Assembly: GCF_003597395.2 (NCBI RefSeq) | Contig: NC_133771.1 | Span: 63,123,154 to 63,187,153 of the forward strand | Direction of reading: 5' to 3' | From: Chelonoidis abingdonii | Lineage: Eukaryota; Chordata; Testudines; Testudinidae | Length of the DNA stretch: 64,000 nt | Program-made: the position numbers and the translations under genes | Notes under the pieces: model-generated | Told to the model about the DNA's origin: nothing | Databases searched by the model: none | What the model saw: the letters and a program-made list of their open reading frames with translations, nothing else | Shown: piece by piece, positions 36,259 through 49,761 of the stretch | Layout of the letters: each line of letters starts with the position of its first letter | Numbering within the stretch: the first letter of the stretch is position 1

Positions 36259-39143
36259 ACTATTTCCCCTCATCTTTTATTTATATATTTATCCCATCTA
36301 AATTTCTCATAGATGTATTTTCAAATATATAGTATATATCTTCCTTAATTAGACAAGGTCAGCTTCTATTTTTCTTTCCTTACAGGAAGAGATCAGTCTA
36401 AAAGATTCAGTTCTTCAATTCAGAATCCTGTCAAGATAAAGGTTGCAAATATCTCTACTGACCTTCCAAAATATCTCGCCTGTGAGTGTGTTCTTCAGAA
36501 TGCACTGGACTTTAATGATTATAGTAAATGGAGCCAATTCTGTCCTCAGTTTCACATAGCAGAAGGCAGATTTAGGCTTCTTTATTCATTTTTGGATCTA
36601 TATTTTGGACATGAATTGTACTGTTTTTTTCGTTCCCTTGTTGGCCAAAACATTTTACTTCCCTCTAAGGTATAGTTCACAAAGTGGAATGTACATATAA
36701 TAATTATGTTCTTTATATTGCTTGTAGACATCACTGATTCCAAGCAGCTAGTGGAATTCAAAATAGGATTAGATGTTTATACAGGTGATCACAACATTAT
36801 ATTACATAGGATTATGAGCACATTAGAAGGGGTATAAACCAACCATTAACTGAAAAGAAGTTAGAAAAATGACTAGACTTTTCGGTTGTGCTGCAACTCT
36901 TGCTAATTGATTGCCAACCAACTCATTAACTGACACAATAGTAAATTCTAGTGTAGACACTCTCAGACATTTGTTCATGGTCATGTGTTACCCTAGGTTG
37001 AGTCCTACAGTGAAGCATGACCAGGAACAAACATTTGTCTTCTGGAACAATCATTGTGAGTCAAGCAGGGACATATCCTCTGGGGTTTCTCGCATCTGTA
37101 AAACATCTAGTACTAGCCACTGTCAGAGACAGGATATTGGCCTTGATGGAATCAATTTCTGTTTTCCTGTAAAAATTGTCTTGTGGCTTATTACATATTT
37201 TCCATTTAGAGAATAGCAAAGGGTTTTGGGAGGACATTGAAAATTGTGTCCTGCTTTCTTTATGTAACTAATTCAAAATGAGAATGGGATGTCAGGGCAG
37301 CCTCCTGAGAGGTGGCATGTCTCAGCTTGTTCACATCTATGGCAATTCTGCTTCTCTGAAGTGTAGAGATTTAAAGGGCAGGAGGTTAACTTAAATGTGA
37401 AACAATGTAATTTCCCCTCCTCAGATAAACAGAGGATGTTCTTAAAGAGGCAGGATTGTGGGTTGTGCTTTTTGGAGGGGACAGCAGCAAATAGAATCTC
37501 CCTACCCCTCTCCTCACTTGCTCATCATGTGCCTCCAGAGACCAAAATCTCCAGGGCTTCTTCAAGGAAAGTTTTCTTGAGTAAGGACTGAGTATAAGCC
37601 CTTTGCAACTTCAGTTTTTAAGTGATATACATAGCATTGCCTGCTATTTATTCTTATCGTTCTAATGTGTTAAAATGTGAATGCCCCTTGATGATTCAAT
37701 GGCTAAACGTTCCTATATTATGAGAAGCTTATTGATTTGCTTTGACATAAATCCTGCAAGTTTGCAATGATTTTAGTTTCTGCAACAGGCGCACTTTGTC
37801 ACTTTGTGTTGTCAAGAGGTTTGTGGTTCTTCTGTAGGATTGAATAACTCACCTTCCCTTCAAAAGGCATGTTTTTTGAAGGATTGCCTACTCTTCACTG
37901 TTTTGATTGCTAGTAAGTTCCCAGAGTTCTCCAAGATGTCATCCTTAGGCAAGAAGTTCATGTGGGGGCCAGTCTATTATTTACTGCTTCATGATTATCC
38001 TATTGAAACAATATTGAGGATGTATACCCCTGAACACTAGAGGCAATGCACATTCACTTTTATATCCCTTGGCAAAAGCAGACTTTTAATTTGGATTATA
38101 TCAGATGAAAATTATTAGAACAGGAGAATCCAAGAAGCTCATTTCTTCTATTGAGGAACTGCTTGAGCATCCAATTTTTTTTTTAGTTCGTTATTTCTCC
38201 AACTCTCCATTATTGGGTCTTGCTGGTTCCCTTGGAGCTTTATTTCTTGCTCAGGATCAAATTCTGCTCTCAGTTACATTGCTCCAACTGGCCTGCAAAT
38301 TTGCAACCCACTTCATTTTCATTTATGTGTATACAGGACTCATTGAATTCCCCTAAAGCTTTATCACAGGCTTAATATCAATAACAGAAAGAAACAAATC
38401 ACTTGGATTCCTTATAACAATACTGGCAAAAAAACAGAATAAATTAAGAGGAAGATTAAAAGCAGGTAATAGGTTAGGTGGATCTTGGTTTTAATCTTCT
38501 ACTGAAGATTCTAAATCAGGCCAGAGTGTGTCATACTAGTCACTTGGATTTTAAAATGATATAAACACAGGGAGGGCACAGCATACTTCAAGGAGAGTGA
38601 TACAGTAACCTGATGATATTTAATGAACTGCTTTAGATAATACTAGCTCTTTCTAATGAAAAATAAAGAGCTACACAGGGAGTGGTTTTACTAAATCACA
38701 CAAAATTCTGATGGGGATTCACAGAGTAGATGTAACCCTCCAAGGAAAGTGTACTTGGGCTATTTTGAAATGCAGGAACATGAAAGTATTACAAATAATC
38801 CACAGAAGGTCTGAGGGCACCAAATTCACTTCTTTACACAATCAAGTTAAACCTTTGCTATTATGTAACCAACACAATCACATCAATTTTCAATCAAATT
38901 CTGTATTCACTGTTATTTATACCAGCATTGTAAACAGCATTTCTTGACTCATTGAAACTTATTAAAGAGCTTGGGCAGATACCTACCGTAAGTGTAGAGC
39001 CCACAGGAAAAAAGGGTTTGGAGATAGTCACTACTGAAAGAATGGCATAGTGTCATTTTTTTTCAGACTGGAGACAAATTGAAAAGGGCATTAGATGAGA
39101 TAAAATTGTTAGAAATTAATAAAACAAACTTGAAAGAAATAGT
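36259..39143. other. No gene seen; one CR1-like scrap
   Basis: At 37095-37165 'ctagccactgtcagagacag' with 'gatattggccttgatgga' matches the end of the same LINE type as 60104-62091. The rest is unrecognised. Confidence 0.4.
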
Positions 39144-39870
39144 GTGTCGGAGAAAAACTTAGTTCTCACTCTTTTGTTTGGGTACAGCAAAGTCAGACAC
39201 TTTATTCTGTTAAGCAGCTACAGCAGAGAAAGAGTGCACTAGGGCTATGGCTACACTTGAAACTTCAAAGCGCTGCTGCGGCAGCGCTTTGAAGTGCGAG
39301 TGTGGTCGCAGTGCCAGCGCTGGGAGAGAGCTCTCACAGCGCTGCACGTACTCCACATCCTCTATGGGTGTAGCTTGCAGTGCTGGGAGCTGCGCTCCCA
39401 GCACTGCGGCACTGTTTACACTGAGGCTTTACAGAGTTGTATCTTGCAATGCTCAGGGGGGGTGTTTTTTCACACCCCTGAGTGCCAAAGTTGCAGCGCT
39501 GTAAAGCACCAGTGTAGCTATGGCCTAGGACATAGGGTCTCCCCTTCCTAGACAAGTCTTTCAACAGGTAAACAATTACAGCAAGCATTTATACTTTTGT
39601 TACAGACAATAATAAGGAACAGCTGCATTTTGTTTGTACATAGGTCATCCTAATATCTTGTTTTTCTCACTTAAGAGACTCCAGTCTATGTTTCATATTA
39701 TCTACACAAGGTCGAAAAACAACTTCTCACACAGTTCTTTTCCACTCGCCTCACACAATCCTCGCTTCTACAAACCTCGCGTTATTAGGGTTACAGTTGC
39801 CTAACTCTTGCTAACAGAGACTATCATGCATTAAGATCCCCTACAAATCCCTGTCAGTTCTTTCTGTACT
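39144..39870 (-). mobile_element. Possible LTR fragment, interrupted by a MITE
   Basis: Starts TGTGTCGGAG; the minus strand has AATAAA at 39201-39206. The unbroken text on both sides of the MITE joins well ('gcac' + 'taggacata'), so the host is one older element or unique DNA. I could not find a paired end or target duplication, so the LTR call is weak. Confidence 0.3.
39243..39525. mobile_element. Multi-hairpin MITE with 3-bp target duplication
   Basis: The termini GGCTATGGCTACACT and GGCCATAGCTACACT (read inward) agree at 13 of 15; flanks are TAG at 39240-39242 and 39526-39528. Inside are perfect hairpins at 39263-39294 (14-bp arms) and 39378-39406 (13-bp arms) and a smaller one near 39450-39480. 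No coding capacity. Consistent with PIF/Harbinger. Confidence 0.8.
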
Positions 39871-40487
39871 TCCACCAGTGGGTCAAGACATAAAGTCTCA
39901 TGCTATTGGGTCACGGGGAGATTTGCCTGAGCTAGACTTGAGTAAAACTTGAGCCCCTGATCATCCCAATTCAAATACACACACAGACGGAATCCTCCAT
40001 GCACAGAATTCACACATGGAAGGAAGGGCTCACCGTTCTCCATGCTACCAGGCTGCTGTGGACCCCCACAGAGGTTGCTGTACTGGACCATGGTCTATAT
40101 CAGTGGAAAGGGCACTCCTTGCTTCCCCTTGGTGTAGGTGAAAATGATAATATAGTTTTGGCATTATCTGATATTTGTAAACTATCCTTGGATGAAAGCA
40201 AAACAGAATTAATATGATTCATAAAATGAGGAGCCCAGTTGATTCTAAAATATTGATAACAGGTGTTTTGGTCTTTGTTAAAACACAGGTAAGCAGCAAA
40301 AGGATTTTTTTTTTATTGAGCCACTGTAGTGACAAAGATGGTGATTTTGGTAAAGGCAAGGTAAGTTAAATCTAGAACAAGTCACTTTCTATTTTAGGGA
40401 GATAAATTCACAGTTCCTAGACCTACTGTAATTTATAGAAGATACAGAGATTTCAAGACCACAGGGTAGCATTGTGGTTCTGTAGTC
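39871..40487. other. No gene seen
   Basis: Nothing recognised. Confidence 0.35.
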
Positions 40488-40778
40488 CAGTGATACTCAG
40501 ACTAAGGCTCATGAACCGCAAGTGGTTCTTTAATTTGTCTCCTGCAGCTCTTTGCAGCACATGATATTAAACCACTGTTTAATCAGGATGCTTTTACTAT
40601 GTTATTAACCAATTGTAGTTGATAAAATAATAATATTTGGTCAGGCATTTTTCTGTAAGAATATTATAGAGATATATAAAATTAGTAAATTAAGCAAAGA
40701 ATTCACACCACTGTGGTTCTTTTGGATAATATTGATTGCTAATTTGGCTCCTGAACCAGGGAGGTCTGAATATCACTG
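40488..40778 (+). mobile_element. hAT-like MITE (copy 2 of 2)
   Basis: The ends CAGTGATACTCAG and CTGAATATCACTG are inverted repeats. Flanks CTGTAGTC and CTTTATTC agree at 6 of 8. Homologous, in inverted orientation, to 13787-14116; orientation here is arbitrary. Confidence 0.82.
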
Positions 40779-41059
40779 CTTTATTCTGACTTCCTGCATA
40801 GCACAGGCCATATCATTTCTCTAAGTGATTCATGCATTGAGCCCAATAACTTGTTACTGAACTAGAGCACCTATTTTAAGACACCCAATCCCGATTCAAT
40901 GACTCAAAGTGATATTCTACCATGTCCTTTGTTAAACTATTCCAGTGGTAAATTGCCTTAAAAAAAATCTGTTTTATTTCTAGTTAATGCTTTAGCTTCC
41001 AGCCATTGGATTTTGTATGCCTTTGTCTGCTAGATTAAAGAGCCCTCTAGTACCAAATG

Positions 41060-41580
41060 TCTTCTACCTGTGTAGGTCTCTGTAGACTGTGATCAAGTTG
41101 CCTCTTAACTTCTTTTTGATAAGTGAAGTAAACTGAGCTCTTCAAGTCTCTTATTGTAAGGTTAGTGTCCCAGCTCTTGAATCACTGCTGTAGCTCTTCT
41201 CTGAACCCTTTCCAATTTTTCAGTACACAAAACTATAGGAACATAGACTTTATACAAGTTAATTGTGAAAAAAGATCTGTTAGGTCACCTAGGCCATGCC
41301 CCCTTCCAAAGAAGGATTGTTGCCTACAGTATAGTCTCATGTGCTATGTCCATTCTAGTTTCAAATGTTTCAAGTAATGGGGCTTCTGTCATTTCCTTGA
41401 GAAATTATTTTGCAGACTAATAGATACCATCTTTGATTTTTCTGTTATTCATCTTAAATTATATCTTAATTTCATCCTGTTACCCCTTGGTTTTAAATTC
41501 TTGAGCCACCTTAAACATTCTTAATTTTCTTCATGTTGACTGTGATCATATATCCCCATTTATTCATTGCTTAGCCATAC
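41060..41580 (-). mobile_element. CR1 LINE fragments (mosaic)
   Basis: 41090-41220 reads the CR1 wording 'gatcaagttgcctcttaact' ... 'tgtagctcttctctgaacc'. From 41222 it switches to a different CR1-type tail ('ggaacatagactttatacaa', 'cccttccaaagaaggattgt'). Two subfamilies are joined or nested. Confidence 0.65.
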
Positions 41581-43503
41581 CATACATTTATAGGGTCCAA
41601 CCTTTTGCTGGTATAAGAGGGCCTACGTCTTTTATCTTTAATGGAGCTATACATATTTACACCAGCTCAGATTCTGGCCCTTAATTCTTTTACTCTGTTC
41701 TCATAAATCAATCCCTCTAGCCCATCATTTTTGTTACTGTCTTCTAAAAGGTAATACAGTATCTAATAGTTTACACATTTTAAATGTTTTATCTACCCCA
41801 GTTTTCTTTGTTTCACTTATAAGAATAAATAAAAAAAAATAGAAAACAATAGATAATCATAGCTTCTGATGATTATATATTATGTTAGTACAGTGGCTGA
41901 CACAATAAAGCCCTGAACTTGATTCAATACTCCAGGTGTTATCACAAGTATAAAAATAAGTAGAAGTAAGAATGAATGTATCTTTGTAAACTTGAATTCA
42001 GATAACAAGAAAAGAGTCAAACCTCATGAAGATTTTGTTGGATATGATATAACATATCCATTCCTGTGATATCTCATTAATACATTGCTCAAATCATGCA
42101 AAAAATCCATGGAAGGTGAAACATTGAAAACTGTCAGGTAGGACTTCCTGTTGGCTTAATGGTAATGGCAATACTGCCATTTGAGAAACCCAGATTTGAT
42201 TTGGGTCCTGGCTTGTCATGCAACCAGCCAGTGAAGTCTGTGGATGTTACAAAAATTACAGAAATCCAATTCAAGCAGTGTGTTGATTGGCTCTAATAGA
42301 GAATGGCTATTCAGTCTTCCTTGGGCACAGTTAGGGTGGGTATATTGAAATGGGGAGAAATGTGAGACTCTTATTGTATTGCAAGAGATGTGGAAGACCC
42401 CAAAGGAGAAAAATTGGAAACACACTATTCCACTGACCAAAATGCTAACAAAGGGTAAACAGTACATTTTATATTATAACCAAAAATGCTATATAAAGAC
42501 AATAATACACTAGACTATTAAGCGGAGGCAAAGTTTTGCCTTAATATATATTAGAGCTACCTATTATTATTTATTATTATTATTTACTAATATCACCAAA
42601 GATAAAGGGGCTACAAAGTATAGTAAGGCTACTACAGGGCCTTTTGTAAGGCAAAATGATTGTATACTGTAATTTCCATAATATCTGTGTAATTAGTGAG
42701 CCTGCTAACTCCTCCACATCTTACTTTGAACTTCTATTTCATGCTAATGGAGCATTTGTATAACAGGACAGCATTTACCAATCTAAGGTTTAAATAGGAG
42801 TTCAATTGCAAAGGCAGTTTTCTGAATCAGTCTGAGGATATTTATTAGCCTAATACAGTGGTGACAAAAGCTAAACAGAGATTGATTCAGTTTAAGATCA
42901 TGTACTGGGTTTAATGGACACCTGACCCCTTCAATACAAGTGATTTAGTAGCAAATGAGATCTTCTGCTATCATGAAAAAGAGAATGGAGATTTACGACA
43001 TTTGTTGTGGACAAATCAGAAAGTTGGCTTTCAATAATCAGGAACGTACTGTATAGGAAGAAATTACAGGTTTAGAGAAATACTACTTTCCTTCCTGTGT
43101 AGCTGCTTCTTGCACAATAGATAATAGTTCTGATAAATGATCATACATGCAAAGTGCAAAGCTTCATGCTCCTTAAAGTTAGTCGGAGAGTCTAGACATG
43201 TTGGACCAGATTGTGAATACTTCACTCTCCCTGAATGGCTGATCTGTAGTGAGAGTAAGGGGTTCAAAATCTCCCTCTGAGGGTCAAAGGAATATTGGAG
43301 TCAAAATCCACCTATGGATTTATGTGGAAAATTTTGTCTGCACAGGCAAGCACCATTGCATTGTGGCCTCTACGAGGACATGATGGAAGATTTGGTCCTT
43401 TTTATGTCTTCTTTGCTCTACTTACATATGTCAGTCTAGCAGAAAAACAAGATGTCTCTGACTTAACTGCAGTTGCTTCTGTAATAAAATATTTGCAGTG
43501 TTA
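41581..43503. other. No gene seen; palindromic-repeat copy and a possible tRNA-like relic
   Basis: 41603-41692 is a palindromic repeat ending 'agctcagattctggccctta'. 42148-42230 has a box-A-like 'tggcttaatggt' and a weak box B. Otherwise AT-rich and unrecognised. Confidence 0.4.
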
Positions 43504-45361
43504 GATTCACAGACTTTAAGGTCAAAAGGGACATCATAACCATTTAGTCTGACCTCCTGCATATTGCACGCCACCCATCCACTCCTATAATAGAACCCTC
43601 ACCTCTGGCTGAGTTACTGAAGTCCTAAAATTGTGGTTTAAAGACCTCAAGTTACAGAGACTCCACCATTTACACTAGTTTAAACCAGCATTGCTGGGAC
43701 AATTTTTATAGTGGGGGTGCTGAAAGCCATTGAACCAAACTGTAAATCCTATACGTAATGGAAACCATTTCCAGTTAGGGGGTGCTGCAGCAGTTCAAGC
43801 ACTTATGGTTTAAACTTGAAAGTGACCCATGCCCCATGCTGCAAAGGAAGGCAGAAACCCCTCCAGGTCTCTGCCAATCTGACTCAGGAAAATTCCTTCC
43901 CTGATCCCAAATATGGTGATCAGTTAGACCCTGAGCATGTGAGCAAGACCCACCAGCCAGGCACCTGAGAAAGAATTCTTTGTAGTAATTCAAATACCTC
44001 CCCAACTAGTGTTCCATCTTTGGCCATTGGGGATATTTGCTACTAGCAGTTGCAGATGGGCCACATGCCATTGTAGGCAATCTCATCATACCATCCCCTC
44101 CATAAACTTATTAAGCTCAGTCTTGAAGCCAGTTAGGTTTTTTTCTGCACTGCTCCCCTTGAAAGGCTGTTCCAGAACTTCACCCTTCTGATGGTTAGAA
44201 ATCTTTGCCTAATTTCAAGCCTAAACTTCTTGATAGCCAGTTTATATCCATTTGTTCTTGTGTCCACATTGGCGCTTAACTTAAATAACTCATCTGCCTT
44301 CGTGGTGTTTATCCCATCTAATGTATTTATAGAAAGCAATCATATCTCCTCTCAGCCATTGTTTGGTTAGGATAACCAAGCCAAGTTCTTATCTCATAAG
44401 GCGGGTTTTCAATTCCTCGGATCATCTTAGTAGTCCTTCTCTGTATCTGTTCCAGTTTGAATTCATCCTTCTTAAACATGGGACACCAGAACTGCACACA
44501 ATATTCCAGCTGAGATCTCATCAGTACTGTGTATAATGAAACTAACACTTCCTACTGAAAATACCTTGCCTGATGCATCCTAGGACTTAGCCTATGGGTG
44601 GCTCATAGTCATCCTGTGATCAGCCAATACACCCAGGTCTTTCTCCTCCTCTGTCACTTACAACTGATACTTCCCCTGCTTATAGCACAAATTCTTGTTG
44701 TTGCTCCCTAAATGCATGACCTGGAACTTTGCACTATTAAATTTCATCCCATGTATATTACTCCATCTTACAAAGTCATCCAGATCTTCTTGTATGATAT
44801 TATAAGCACATTCCCACTTTTTGTGCCAAGGTCAGTAATAAAAATGTTAAATAAGGTTGGTACCGAGACCGATCCCTCAGGAACTCCACTAGTAACCTCC
44901 CGCCAGCCTGACAGTTCACCTTTCAGTACAACCCACTTCCCTTTAACCAGTTCCTTGTCCACCTTTCAATTCTCATATTAATCCCCATCTCCAATTTAAC
45001 TAATAATTTTCTATGTGGAACTGTATCAGATGCCTTAGTGAAATCCAGGTAGATTAGCCCTACTGCATTTCCTTTGACTAAAAAAACAGTTATCTGAAAG
45101 AAGGAGATCAGCTTGCTCTGGCACGATCTACTTTTTGTAAACCAGTTTCTATTTTATCCCAATTACTGTTAACCTCTATGTCCTTAACTCCGTTTTCTTT
45201 CAAAACTTGTTCCAAGACCTTATATACAAACTAACAGGCCTGTTGTTTCCTGGATCACTTTTTTCCTCTTTCTTAAAAATAGGAACTATATTAGCAATTC
45301 ACCAGCCATAGGGCACAACCCCCAAGTTTACAGATTCATTAAAAATCCTTGCTAATGGGCT
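43504..45361 (-). mobile_element. CR1 LINE, about 1.7 kb of RT domain and 3' UTR, with a nested short element
   Basis: On the minus strand it carries RT pieces in order: a 'DPGNNRPVSL'-like segment (about 45230), '[18 protein letters not shown]' (44870-44940), 'SQLEYCVQFW' (about 44500), then the 3' UTR ending near 43504. Stops and frameshifts throughout. Broken by the insertion at 43686-43807. The catalytic YxDD box is not intact. Confidence 0.92.
43686..43807. mobile_element. Short 122-bp element with 8-bp duplication inside CR1
   Basis: The CR1 host sequence is interrupted exactly here. Both flanks are GTTTAAAC (43678-43685 and 43808-43815), an exact 8-bp duplication that is itself palindromic. 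Shares its body with 6576-6692. Confidence 0.75.
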
Positions 45362-48300
45362 TGATTTTGACTGAGTTACACTGCTGTATATTCACAGTTA
45401 TTCCTCTTTAAGTAAATTATGTTATTGCAGACTTATATCAGCATAAGTGAGATCAGAATTGAGTCATGTATTGAAACAAGGTTAGGTTTTCCTGGATCTG
45501 GGCTGGAAAACCCTACATATCTTCCACAGCTGTCTAGAGAGATCTGGCATTTTGCTTGACACGTTCCAAAAACTTTGTCTTGTTTGCCATCAGGTGCACA
45601 GATACTACAATGATGGGCTGAATAGAATCACTGTAAGAATTCTTCCTCTCCACTTGTATGGGAAGGTAGGTACGTCAGCCTTTTGCTTCAGTAGATTTGG
45701 TATTATAATCTCTCCTTGATTTGAACTTAATGTTCAGGTTAAATGCCTTTGATGTTTGTTGTCTCTTGCTTTTATAATTTAGAAGAATGCTGAAAGCATG
45801 ATCTTGTCAAGTGGAGCTTGCCATTGTATTTATTTAATTTAGTGTTTTCATGTAGCAATATCTATGCCATTAATATTTACCGACTAGCTCAGTGGCATTC
45901 TTGTATATGATATAATCAAAAGATTTTCTATAAAAATATGGCTGTTCAAAGGTACTGATCTATTTTCCACATTAGTCAAGATTTGATTGTATAACAAACA
46001 TCTTCAGCAACTTGGTGACTTAAAACAATGGAAATAATTGTTAAAGCATAAAATAAAATTATTTCCTAATATTTATTTGCAAATGTCTAACTTAGGAAAG
46101 GTAAGTGACAAGGCCCCCAAAAATTAGGGGGAAAGAGTTCCTGGGGATCTTAAGATCTATAGTAGTTAGAAGCTTTGGAAAAGCTAAAAAAAAATTTCAG
46201 AAAATGTTTTAAACCTTTGAGATTAATTTCAAAATACTGGGATTCCTTCTCCACTCAGAATTACAGACTTCATACTTTTCTAATCAAAATATTAATTTGT
46301 ATCTTGTGCTATTAAAAAAGGAAACAAAAACTGCACAAATCTCAGATTTGGGATTCCTTGTTCATAGAAGTTTCCTTGAGATTCTTTCCTGCCTCTCTCT
46401 CTTCCTTAACCAGTACTTTTCTGTTTGAAAACTTCCTCCAACATACTAGGCCACATTTTTCCTTCAATCTTTCTTCTCCCTTTCCCATCCCTCATTTAAG
46501 TCTTTCATTCTTTCACTTTTCTTGATCTTTGCTCCAATTCAAGTCCCTTTAAACAACTCCTTGTTATTACACACCAGCACAATTCCTGATCTATGCAGTC
46601 TCTTGAGCTATTGTGTTGCCTATCTTCCCTCTCTGTACTCAGAAATTGTTCTTTCAGCAGCAGCTGATGGGCCACAATGAATTCAGGTAGCAGGGCTGCA
46701 TTTTTTTAAAGAAAAACGTGGAATTCAAGCTTCAAACAGGGGCTCATTCCGTTGGATCAGTTTTGACTGAGGATATTGGAGTTGCATGAGTTTGATGTTC
46801 TCTAAAATGAATGCTCCCTCCAATAAGGTCAGTAGTCAACATATAAATAAGCCAGCCCATGAAGACATATTTCATTTAAAACGAGTCCAATGGTATCAAA
46901 TATATGTCTTTTCTAGAAAAACTAAATGGTGCCAACAGAAGTCAGGAGTTTTATTATTTGTAAATAAAATGCTGTAAAATTTAGAAAAAGACTTGTGCTC
47001 AGAATCTAGTATAAACAAAGAACTATACAGCATCCTTAAAAGACAGATTCTTTAAATGTCTAATCAGCCTATAAACTGTAAATTAATGATCTATTAAGCC
47101 CACAAACCTTTATGCTCACACTGATTTATTTCCCAGCTGATGTGTTTTGTACAGTCAGAGCAGTCAAATTAAATTGATTTAGATGTATTATTTTATTAAT
47201 GCTTTAGATGTATTGCAGAGATTACCAGTAGCTGTAAAAATGCAGTCTCCTGGAAGACCACACCACTAATCTGCAACACAGAATAACACACTTCTGCTGT
47301 GATAATACGCCTTCTTCATGGCATCAATAAACTGGGTAAAAACAAATAGTGTTAAATGTTTCTACTGAAGGCAAAGATCCTATATCTATTTAGCTCAATG
47401 TCAATTGACTGGATCAGTTTCCCCTAACCTAGGGATGGGCTATTTGGGGGGATTTCAGACTAGTTCATGGGGGGAGGAGGTCATGATGAAGCAGAGGAGA
47501 GGGTATCACTGTAGGTCGAGAAAGCTGCAGGGGACACATAGTGAGAAATAAGCTGCTATGTCTGGAGCTAATGGGACAGGGAAGTGCTTCAAAACTGCCT
47601 GTATCCTTGCCTGCTCCTGTTGAGGCCGCTAATGTCACTGGTTGTGAGAGCAGCCCACTTATACTAGAGTGCCGGGGAGCAGGCTCAGGCAGTGGGCCAC
47701 CCGCCCACATTGCCCTGCTTTGCTGCTGCACTCAGTTCAGCCTTTGTCCAAGAGCAGCACTTAGCTTTCTAGTAACAAAAAAATAGGCCATAGGAACAAT
47801 AGGAATAATAGAAAGGGGATCAGAAAAATAATGTAAAGAAATAAAAAAAAAACACAGAAAGAAAAAAAGAATCAGACAAAAACTACCCAAAAAAGATGAA
47901 AGGTGACCAAAATGGTTAAGCTGTCCACCTTAAACTGTATTAACTAATACTTCTGACAGTTTAACTGCATTAGATCCTTCAATCAACATGGGAAAAAGAA
48001 GAGAAGGAAAGAGAGAAATGAGAGGAAATGGACAGGAAAAAAAGAGGTGGGAGATGTTTCAGGACATGGCACAAGGAAATGTGGGTGCCCCCATCCACCA
48101 ATCCATCTCTAGGTGGAGAATCAAGCAAAAAAGGATGGGAGCCAGGACGTGAGATAATGGAGATGGCATGGAGGGTCTCTTAAAGCTAAAGTGAACATGC
48201 AGGTCCTAAATTCTAATGGACTTTCCGGCTTGCAATAGTAAAAGTGGCAGCTCTGAAACGTAGTGGTTCTCTCCCTGGTGGTGTGAAGGTAATATGCTGT

Positions 48301-49761
48301 GAGAAACTAAGGATTGAGAAAGACTTTGAGACACCTTTTTCACAGACCAAGAGAACCTGCTGGGACATTTACCTTGAGGGGGAAATAAGTGGTTTCTAAT
48401 ATTGCTTTTCCCTAGTCATCTCTGCAAGACACATGGAGTATGGTAGCACTAAGAAAAGGTTTTATGAGTATTGTGTTCTGTACACATGGAGGATGCAGTG
48501 ATATTCAGCAGTTAGAACAGAGGGAGATGGAAGTCTGGATGAGGTGAAAAAAGAGTAGGGAGCACTGAGGCAGGTATTTTGCACATACTTAGATGTCTAG
48601 GAATTCATAGATCATTTTAAAAGGGGTGGTGGGAGAATAGAGGAAGCCAGATCAAGCTTTTAGTGTTGGAATTTTTGGTATGTTTTTGGCCAATTTCTTT
48701 ACAGTTTTGTAAATCAGTTTTATTACCGTTTAATTAAATTACACAAATCTAAATGGTAAGATCCAACATATCTTAAAAGGTCTGCTTGACATAGTGCTAT
48801 ATTCTCTTTATAGGCTAGAAATCAGAAAGTAGCCAAAGTAGAATATACTTGCCTATCCAGCCTGGGGAGAAGCTATGCTACGTTACTTCTTGTAAGATGT
48901 GCAGTATACAAAGATATGTTATAATGTTCAGTATAAATGAGTGATTTGGACACAAAAATAAGTTCTTTGAATTGCAATTTGCAAGCATAACAGTTGGTGG
49001 CAGCTTTGAAACAATTTTTGCCTTCAAATGTAACTTTGTTGTCTGCAAATCTGTAGACAATTACATTAAATTATTAAATCACTATTCTATATTGATTTAA
49101 ATGAATGTAATGATACAAAAACAATCAGTTTTCTTTTGTGTTCTTCAGACACCTCTGTTAAACAGAATTTTATGAGCCACATTTATAAAACTGTCAGAAG
49201 TACTCAAGAAGAGAAACAAGGAAACCAGTGTCGGAAAGAAATGTCCGGAAAGGATAATAGTGACACTGACAACCAAGTGGTCATTATGAGCTACTTGTGT
49301 ATACACCATGGCAGTATGATCTAAGCATTAGAGAAGCCAGGCTTGCAGCAGAGTGGTATGTTTCTGAGAATAGTCTGCCACAATTTAGTTCATGCTTAGA
49401 GGGCTCTTTCGCTAAAGTGTTGAAGTGCAAGGTATCTGGTATGTTTGTAGATTTTTTTTAAAAAATTCATCCCAATAGATACATAGATTTTACCAAAGAC
49501 TTTAATTCCAAGGCTCATCTGATGAAGAGTAACAGTGAGATACAGTAATTGTTATTACAATTGCCTTGAGGTATATGGATGGAGCAAATGTTGTGCTTTC
49601 CAGGGTGCAGGGACTAGGATTGTGATGTGCCATCTCATAGGGTATGCAAGGCAGGGGTAAGGCTCTTTCCAACCACTCCCTACCACACACCCTCAAATTC
49701 CTTCCCAGAGCTCTCCTTGGCATAGGAGCTGACTTGATGGGTGCTTCTGGGCTGAAGAACC
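45362..49761. other. No gene seen; mostly unique DNA
   Basis: 45362-45470 holds a decayed palindromic repeat. A-rich low complexity at 47830-47880. The frames at 47465-47786 on both strands lie in a locally GC-richer patch and show no known domain. Confidence 0.4.
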
